Source: Ruminococcaceae bacterium UBA3451
Lineage (GTDB): Bacteria; Bacillota; Clostridia; Oscillospirales; Acutalibacteraceae
Direction: 5' to 3'
DNA length: 8,487 nt
Assembly: GCA_002378845.1 (NCBI GenBank)
Contig: DFRY01000004.1
Location: 62,968-71,454, forward strand
The notes under the pieces were generated by a model, which was not told where the DNA came from, did not search any database, and was given only the letters and a program-made list of their open reading frames with translations. This document shows positions 5,532-8,487 of this stretch, in pieces. Position numbers and translations under genes: made by a program. Every line of letters starts with the position of its first letter. Position 1 is the first letter of the stretch.

Positions 5532-6318
5532 TATCATTAAGGCGTCACAGTACGGCGATGTGAAAAATCAGGGCATTGCGACCGGGAATCCTGCCAATCT
5601 GATCAAAAAAAACCAAGGAATAACAGAATACGAGGCCAGGGACCAGCATCAGGCGATTGTGAACGATGCTTTTCAAAAGGCCAAAAATATTGTGGAGGCA
5701 GCCCAGAATTACAGCCTGAATCAGTTGAAAGAATCCACAATGCGCATGAACGAAGAATGTGCGCAGATGAAAATTCGAAGCTATGAGGACGGTTACAGCG
5801 AAGGTTTGGCCAACGGAAAAGAAGAAGGTCACGATCTTGGCTACGAGGATGGGTACCAGCAGGGCTTGAAAAAAGCAGAAGAAGAAACCCGGGAAGCGAG
5901 CCGCCGCGCGCGGGACGAGCTAAGCCGGATTCTTCAAACTGCAGAAAGCAAAAAGAACGAAGTTCTTACGGCGTTTGAGGAAGACATTGGCGGGTTGGCT
6001 TTGACCATCGCGCAGAAAATCATTAAAAAAGAACTGGCGACGGATGAGTCGACAATTCAGTCCATCATCAAAAATGTTTTGGAATCCTACCGCAATCAGG
6101 AATGGGTGAAAATTGCGGTGTCTCCCAATACCGCGGAACTGCTCGCCCGGGCGGACCGCAATATTATTGAGGCGCTGCAGGATGTTTCCGATAATATCAA
6201 AATCATTCCCACGCCGGACATGGATGACGGGGACTGTTCAATCGACTTGCCTGACCGTATGATCGACGCTGGGGTAGATACCCAGTTAAGCGAAATCAAA
6301 TCCGCATTGAACCTATAA
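5524..6318 (+). CDS. fliH: Flagellar assembly protein FliH, ATPase regulator (264 aa)
   Basis: FliH forms a dimer that binds the N-terminus of the ATPase FliI, restrains its activity and anchors it at the export platform and C-ring. It is the flagellar counterpart of SctL and of F/V-ATPase peripheral stalks. The start PSIIKASQ is typical of Gram-positive FliH. A GxxxG ladder has Gly at 90, 94, 98, 102, 106, 110 and 114, the characteristic FliH helix repeat, followed by a charged coiled coil (about 115-150). The C-terminal domain (about 155-264) ends with DDGDCSIDLPDRMIDAGVDT and QLSEIKSAL, the FliH/SctL signature. The TTG at 5524 overlaps the fliG end by 8 nt, and AAGGATGAGG (5511-5520) is the SD. 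The ATG at 5516 is followed directly by a stop. A 43-nt gap separates it from fliI. Confidence 0.95.
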   Translation: MPSIIKASQYGDVKNQGIATGNPANLIKKNQGITEYEARDQHQAIVNDAFQKAKNIVEAAQNYSLNQLKESTMRMNEECAQMKIRSYEDGYSEGLANGKEEGHDLGYEDGYQQGLKKAEEETREASRRARDELSRILQTAESKKNEVLTAFEEDIGGLALTIAQKIIKKELATDESTIQSIIKNVLESYRNQEWVKIAVSPNTAELLARADRNIIEALQDVSDNIKIIPTPDMDDGDCSIDLPDRMIDAGVDTQLSEIKSALNL

Positions 6319-6335
6319 TTATAATTGATTATAAA
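6307..6335 (+). promoter_or_regulatory. Possible internal promoter before fliI
   Basis: TTGAAC (6307-6312) and TATAAA (6330-6335) are separated by 17 nt, giving four and five of six consensus bases at ideal spacing. The site overlaps the last codons of fliH and the AT-rich 43-nt gap, and would start transcription near 6342, just before fliI. AT-rich sequence makes accidental matches common, so this is a weak call. Confidence 0.25.
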
Positions 6336-6361
6336 AAATAAAAGCAATAGGGCGTGATGGT

Positions 6362-7660
6362 ATGAACTTTAAAACTGCATATGATGTTTTGTTAAAGTTA
6401 GATCCGCTCTGCTGCATCGGAAAAGTCAAAAACATTGTGGGCATGATGATTGAGGCAAGCGGTTTAAGCGCCAATGTCGGCGATATCTGCATGCTCAGCA
6501 ATGGGACGGACAGCAAAGAAGTTATGGCGGAGGTCGTAGGCTTTAAAAACAGCAACACTCTTCTAATGGCATACGGCGATATAAAGGGCATTGGGCTGGG
6601 CAGTCTGGTGCGCTCCACCAAACGAAAGCTTCAGGTTCCTGTTGGGGACTTCCTTGTGGGCAGAACCATTGACGCCACAGGCCACCCCATTGACGGACTG
6701 GGGGAATTCAACGTAAAAGAATATTACGATGTGGATTCCACGTACACCAATCCGTTGGAAAGGCCGCGAATCAGCGAGCAGCTGAGCTTTGGAATCAAAG
6801 CGATTGACGGTATGCTGACGATCGGCAAAGGGCAAAGAATGGGAATCTTCGCCGGGAGCGGCGTGGGAAAAAGTACCCTTATGGGTATGATTGCAAAAAA
6901 TGTAAAAGCGGACATTAACGTCATTGCTCTGGTGGGCGAAAGAGGACGTGAAGTAACCGAATTTATTGAAAAGGATTTGGGAAAAGAGGGACTGGCCCGG
7001 TCGGTGCTGGTAATTGCCACGTCAGATCAGCCGGCTATGTACCGTGTAAAGTGCGCAATTGTCGCAACCGCTATTGCGGAATATTTTAAGGATCAGGGAA
7101 AAGACGTTCTGCTGATGATGGATTCCTTAACACGGTTTGCCATGGCGCAGCGCGAAATTGGTCTGGCGGCAGGGGAACCTCCGATTGCCCGGGGCTACAC
7201 GCCCTCTATTTACGCGGAACTGCCAAAGCTATTGGAACGCAGCGGTAATTTTAAGCAGGGTTCCATTACCGGAATTTATACGGTGCTGGTTGAGGGTGAT
7301 GATACGAACGAGCCGATTTCGGACACTGTTCGCGGTATTATTGACGGCCACATTGTGCTCACACGTTCGCTGGCGCATAAAAACCATTATCCCGCAATCG
7401 ATGTCAACGCAAGCATATCCCGTTTAATGAACGATATTGTAAGCGATGAACACAAGCAGGCAGCTGCAAAAGTTAGGGATTCGCTTTCTATATATTATCA
7501 GAATTCCGACCTGATCTCCATCGGCGCATACAAACCGGGCATGAACCACCGGTTGGATGAGGCCGTAAAGAAAATCGACAGTATCAATGTTTTTCTTCAA
7601 CAAAAGGTCAACGAGAATTTCTCTTTTGAAGAAACACTTAATAAAATGAAAGAATTGTAG
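6362..7660 (+). CDS. fliI: Flagellum-specific ATP synthase/ATPase FliI (432 aa)
   Basis: FliI is the hexameric ATPase of the flagellar type III export apparatus, homologous to the F1 beta subunit and SctN. It hydrolyses ATP at the cytoplasmic entrance and helps load substrates. Walker A is GSGVGKST (residues 165-172, catalytic Lys170). The GERGREV motif (192-198) supplies the catalytic glutamate E193, and Walker B is DVLLMMD (248-254). The family signature GYTPSIYAELPKLLERSG is at 278-295. All catalytic residues are present and the length is typical. The ATG at 6362 follows an SD-like AGGGCGTGAT just upstream, and the N-terminal beta-barrel and FliH-binding part appear complete. fliJ follows after 8 nt. 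Confidence 0.98.
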   Translation: MNFKTAYDVLLKLDPLCCIGKVKNIVGMMIEASGLSANVGDICMLSNGTDSKEVMAEVVGFKNSNTLLMAYGDIKGIGLGSLVRSTKRKLQVPVGDFLVGRTIDATGHPIDGLGEFNVKEYYDVDSTYTNPLERPRISEQLSFGIKAIDGMLTIGKGQRMGIFAGSGVGKSTLMGMIAKNVKADINVIALVGERGREVTEFIEKDLGKEGLARSVLVIATSDQPAMYRVKCAIVATAIAEYFKDQGKDVLLMMDSLTRFAMAQREIGLAAGEPPIARGYTPSIYAELPKLLERSGNFKQGSITGIYTVLVEGDDTNEPISDTVRGIIDGHIVLTRSLAHKNHYPAIDVNASISRLMNDIVSDEHKQAAAKVRDSLSIYYQNSDLISIGAYKPGMNHRLDEAVKKIDSINVFLQQKVNENFSFEETLNKMKEL

Positions 7661-7668
7661 AGACTGCT

Positions 7669-8112
7669 ATGAAAAAATTTATTTTTTCTCTGGAAAAGGT
7701 CTTAAATTTTAAACAGCAGACGTTGGACGTAAAGAAGAGCGAACTTTCCCAGCTGCAGCTTCAATTAAAGGAACTGGAAAAGGAAATTGCCGCATTAAAC
7801 GAAGTCTTCGCTTCTACAAACCGCAAAATGGTAGACGAAATGCAGCGGGGGCTGTCCGCAGGCGACATTGCCATTTACAAGCTTTATTTTGATACATTGA
7901 ATCAGAAAATCAAAAAGCTGCTTGGTGACCGTCAAAAGTTAAACGCTGTCATTGAAGAAAAGAAAACCGGAATTGTCCAAATCAACAGCGAAATTTCCGG
8001 TCTGGAAAAGTTAAAGGACAAACAACTGGAAGACTACCTGAAAATCGTGCAAAAGCACGAGGAACTGGCCATTGAAGAGTTTGTAAGCCAAAGCCGCGGC
8101 GCAGCCGTATAA
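7669..8112 (+). CDS. fliJ: Flagellar export protein FliJ (147 aa)
   Basis: FliJ is the central coiled-coil stalk of the export ATPase, comparable to F1 gamma and SctO. It links the FliI hexamer to the gate protein FlhA and helps recycle chaperones. The N-terminus KKFIFSLEKVLNFKQQTLD matches the F.F.L..VL..K.. pattern of the family. The rest is a long antiparallel coiled coil with regular Leu/Ile/Lys/Glu heptads (about 15-60 and 75-140), with the turn near residues 60-75. The length is the family norm. The ATG at 7669 lies 8 nt after the fliI stop and has no recognisable SD, so translation is probably coupled to fliI. Primary sequence in this family is weakly conserved; position directly after fliI and the N-terminal motif decide the call. 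Confidence 0.94.
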   Translation: MKKFIFSLEKVLNFKQQTLDVKKSELSQLQLQLKELEKEIAALNEVFASTNRKMVDEMQRGLSAGDIAIYKLYFDTLNQKIKKLLGDRQKLNAVIEEKKTGIVQINSEISGLEKLKDKQLEDYLKIVQKHEELAIEEFVSQSRGAAV

Positions 8113-8125
8113 ACTGTTTTATTTG

Positions 8126-8150
8126 TTTATAAATTACTTTAATTTATAAA
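8126..8150 (+). repeat. Perfect AT-only inverted repeat in the fliJ-fliK gap
   Basis: TTTATAAATTA (8126-8136) and its exact reverse complement (8140-8150) flank a 3-nt CTT loop. In RNA this gives an 11-bp stem made only of A-U pairs, 13 nt after the fliJ stop. No U-run follows, so it is not a normal intrinsic terminator. It could be a processing or stability element, a protein-binding palindrome, or chance in AT-rich spacer. Confidence 0.5.
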
Positions 8151-8185
8151 ATTCCGCCGCAGAAAAAGCAGCTGTAAAGCGCCCA

Positions 8186-8201
8186 GCCGTTTCTTCACGG
8201 C
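8186..8201 (+). repeat. Small hairpin in the fliK leader
   Basis: GCCGT (8186-8190) and ACGGC (8197-8201) form a perfect 5-bp GC-rich stem with a 6-nt TTCTTC loop, 17 nt before the fliK SD. There is no U-run. It might tune fliK translation, but short stems of this size are common by chance. Confidence 0.3.
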
Positions 8202-8218
8202 AAATCCAGACTAGAAAC

Positions 8219-8227
8219 AGGAGGTGA
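8219..8227 (+). promoter_or_regulatory. Ribosome binding site that fixes the fliK GTG start
   Basis: AGGAGGTGA is a perfect nine-base match to the anti-SD of 16S rRNA, with 7 nt between its GGAGG core and the GTG at 8232. It is the strongest SD in the window and decides the non-ATG start of the following gene. Confidence 0.85.
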
Positions 8228-8231
8228 AAAA

Positions 8232-8487
8232 GTGATACAGCAAATCAGCATAACTCCCGTTCAGACAAACGCGCAGGCACAACCGTCCCAGCAGACCGGT
8301 TCGCAGGAAGATAAAAGCAGTTTTCAGTCCGCTCTTCAAAAAGCGGCAAAAACCTCGGGAAAGCCAAAAGAAGGCGGGGCCGTATCCGGCAAACATCAGC
8401 CCGGAAAAGGCAAGAGCACCGACTTAAAAGGCGATTCGGCAAACGTGCCTGCTTCTCCGGTGAATTTCTCCGTGCTTGCGGCCGCAG
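8232..8487 (+). CDS. fliK: Flagellar hook-length control protein FliK, N-terminal part (runs off right edge)
   Basis: FliK is the exported molecular ruler that sets hook length and switches the export gate from rod/hook to filament substrates. The frame starts at GTG 8232 behind a perfect SD and stays open for 85 codons to the window edge. The translation begins MIQQISITPVQTNAQAQPSQ, followed by SFQSALQKAAK and then a long Lys/Gly/Ser/Pro-rich, probably unfolded stretch. This is the expected composition of a FliK N-terminal ruler region, which is poorly conserved. The conserved C-terminal gate-binding domain lies outside the window, so the call rests mainly on position after fliJ and on composition. 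The 119-nt gap before it is the largest inside this operon. A proline/glutamine-rich scaffold protein of another kind cannot be excluded. Confidence 0.8.
   Translation, partial: MIQQISITPVQTNAQAQPSQQTGSQEDKSSFQSALQKAAKTSGKPKEGGAVSGKHQPGKGKSTDLKGDSANVPASPVNFSVLAAA

Noticed and set aside
4719..5537. A 272-codon open frame antisense to fliG
   Set aside because: It mirrors the codon structure of fliG, has no SD or recognisable motif, and fliG is unmistakable on the other strand.
8126..8150. Intrinsic terminator after fliJ
   Set aside because: The stem has no G-C pairs and no U-run follows. fliK continues in the same direction.
8151..8231. Known riboswitch in the fliK leader
   Set aside because: Short GC hairpin and GGCAAA-like bases are present, but the conserved core of c-di-GMP-I or other families I know is not there.
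8211..8442. Two short minus-strand open frames over the right end
   Set aside because: They overlap the fliK frame, which has a perfect SD and the expected position. The minus frames lack SDs and motifs.

Overview
The window is a conventional flagellar gene cluster from a low-to-mid GC Gram-positive bacterium. It is most likely a member of the Clostridia (Bacillota), perhaps the Oscillospirales side, but I cannot place it further from sequence alone. The evidence is the Bacillus/Clostridium fla/che gene order (flgB-flgC-fliE-fliF-fliG-fliH-fliI-fliJ-fliK), strong purine-rich Shine-Dalgarno (SD) sequences, TTG and GTG starts, an FlgM-FlgN-FlgK block, and sigma-A and sigma-28 (SigD/FliA-type) promoter consensus sequences of the Gram-positive kind.

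Minus strand, read right to left from about 1128 to 1: a textbook sigma-28 promoter, then flgM (anti-sigma-28 factor), flgN (chaperone of the hook-filament junction proteins) and the first 64 codons of flgK (junction protein 1), which runs off the left edge. Plus strand, from about 1238 to the right edge: a sigma-A promoter with a leader of roughly 120 nt, then flgB and flgC (proximal rod), fliE (rod/MS-ring adaptor), fliF (MS-ring), fliG (rotor/switch), fliH, fliI and fliJ (ATPase complex of the flagellar type III secretion system), and the first 85 codons of fliK (hook-length ruler), which runs off the right edge. The two transcription units diverge from the 306-nt spacer at 1086-1391. A housekeeping promoter thus drives the early basal-body genes on one side, and a late sigma-28 promoter drives flgM and the late-assembly genes on the other.

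The products work as one assembly line. FliF forms the membrane ring, FliG docks on its cytoplasmic tail, and FliE joins the ring to the FlgB/FlgC rod. FliH/FliI/FliJ deliver substrates to the export gate and FliK sets hook length. FlgM holds sigma-28 until the hook-basal body is finished and FlgM is exported. FlgN then delivers FlgK (and FlgL, not in the window) to cap the hook.

I see no mobile element, CRISPR array, tRNA/rRNA gene, known riboswitch or defence system, and no evidence of a wholly novel system. The points worth a second look are: (1) a FliE about 70 residues longer than usual because its N-terminal segment is present in three degenerate tandem copies; (2) a perfect 14-bp inverted repeat, extended by 3 bp, that straddles the flgB stop codon; (3) the perfect sigma-28 promoter of flgM, whose predicted transcript begins almost on the ribosome binding site ahead of three tandem ATGs; and (4) a 119-nt fliJ-fliK gap with a perfect AT-only 11-bp inverted repeat.
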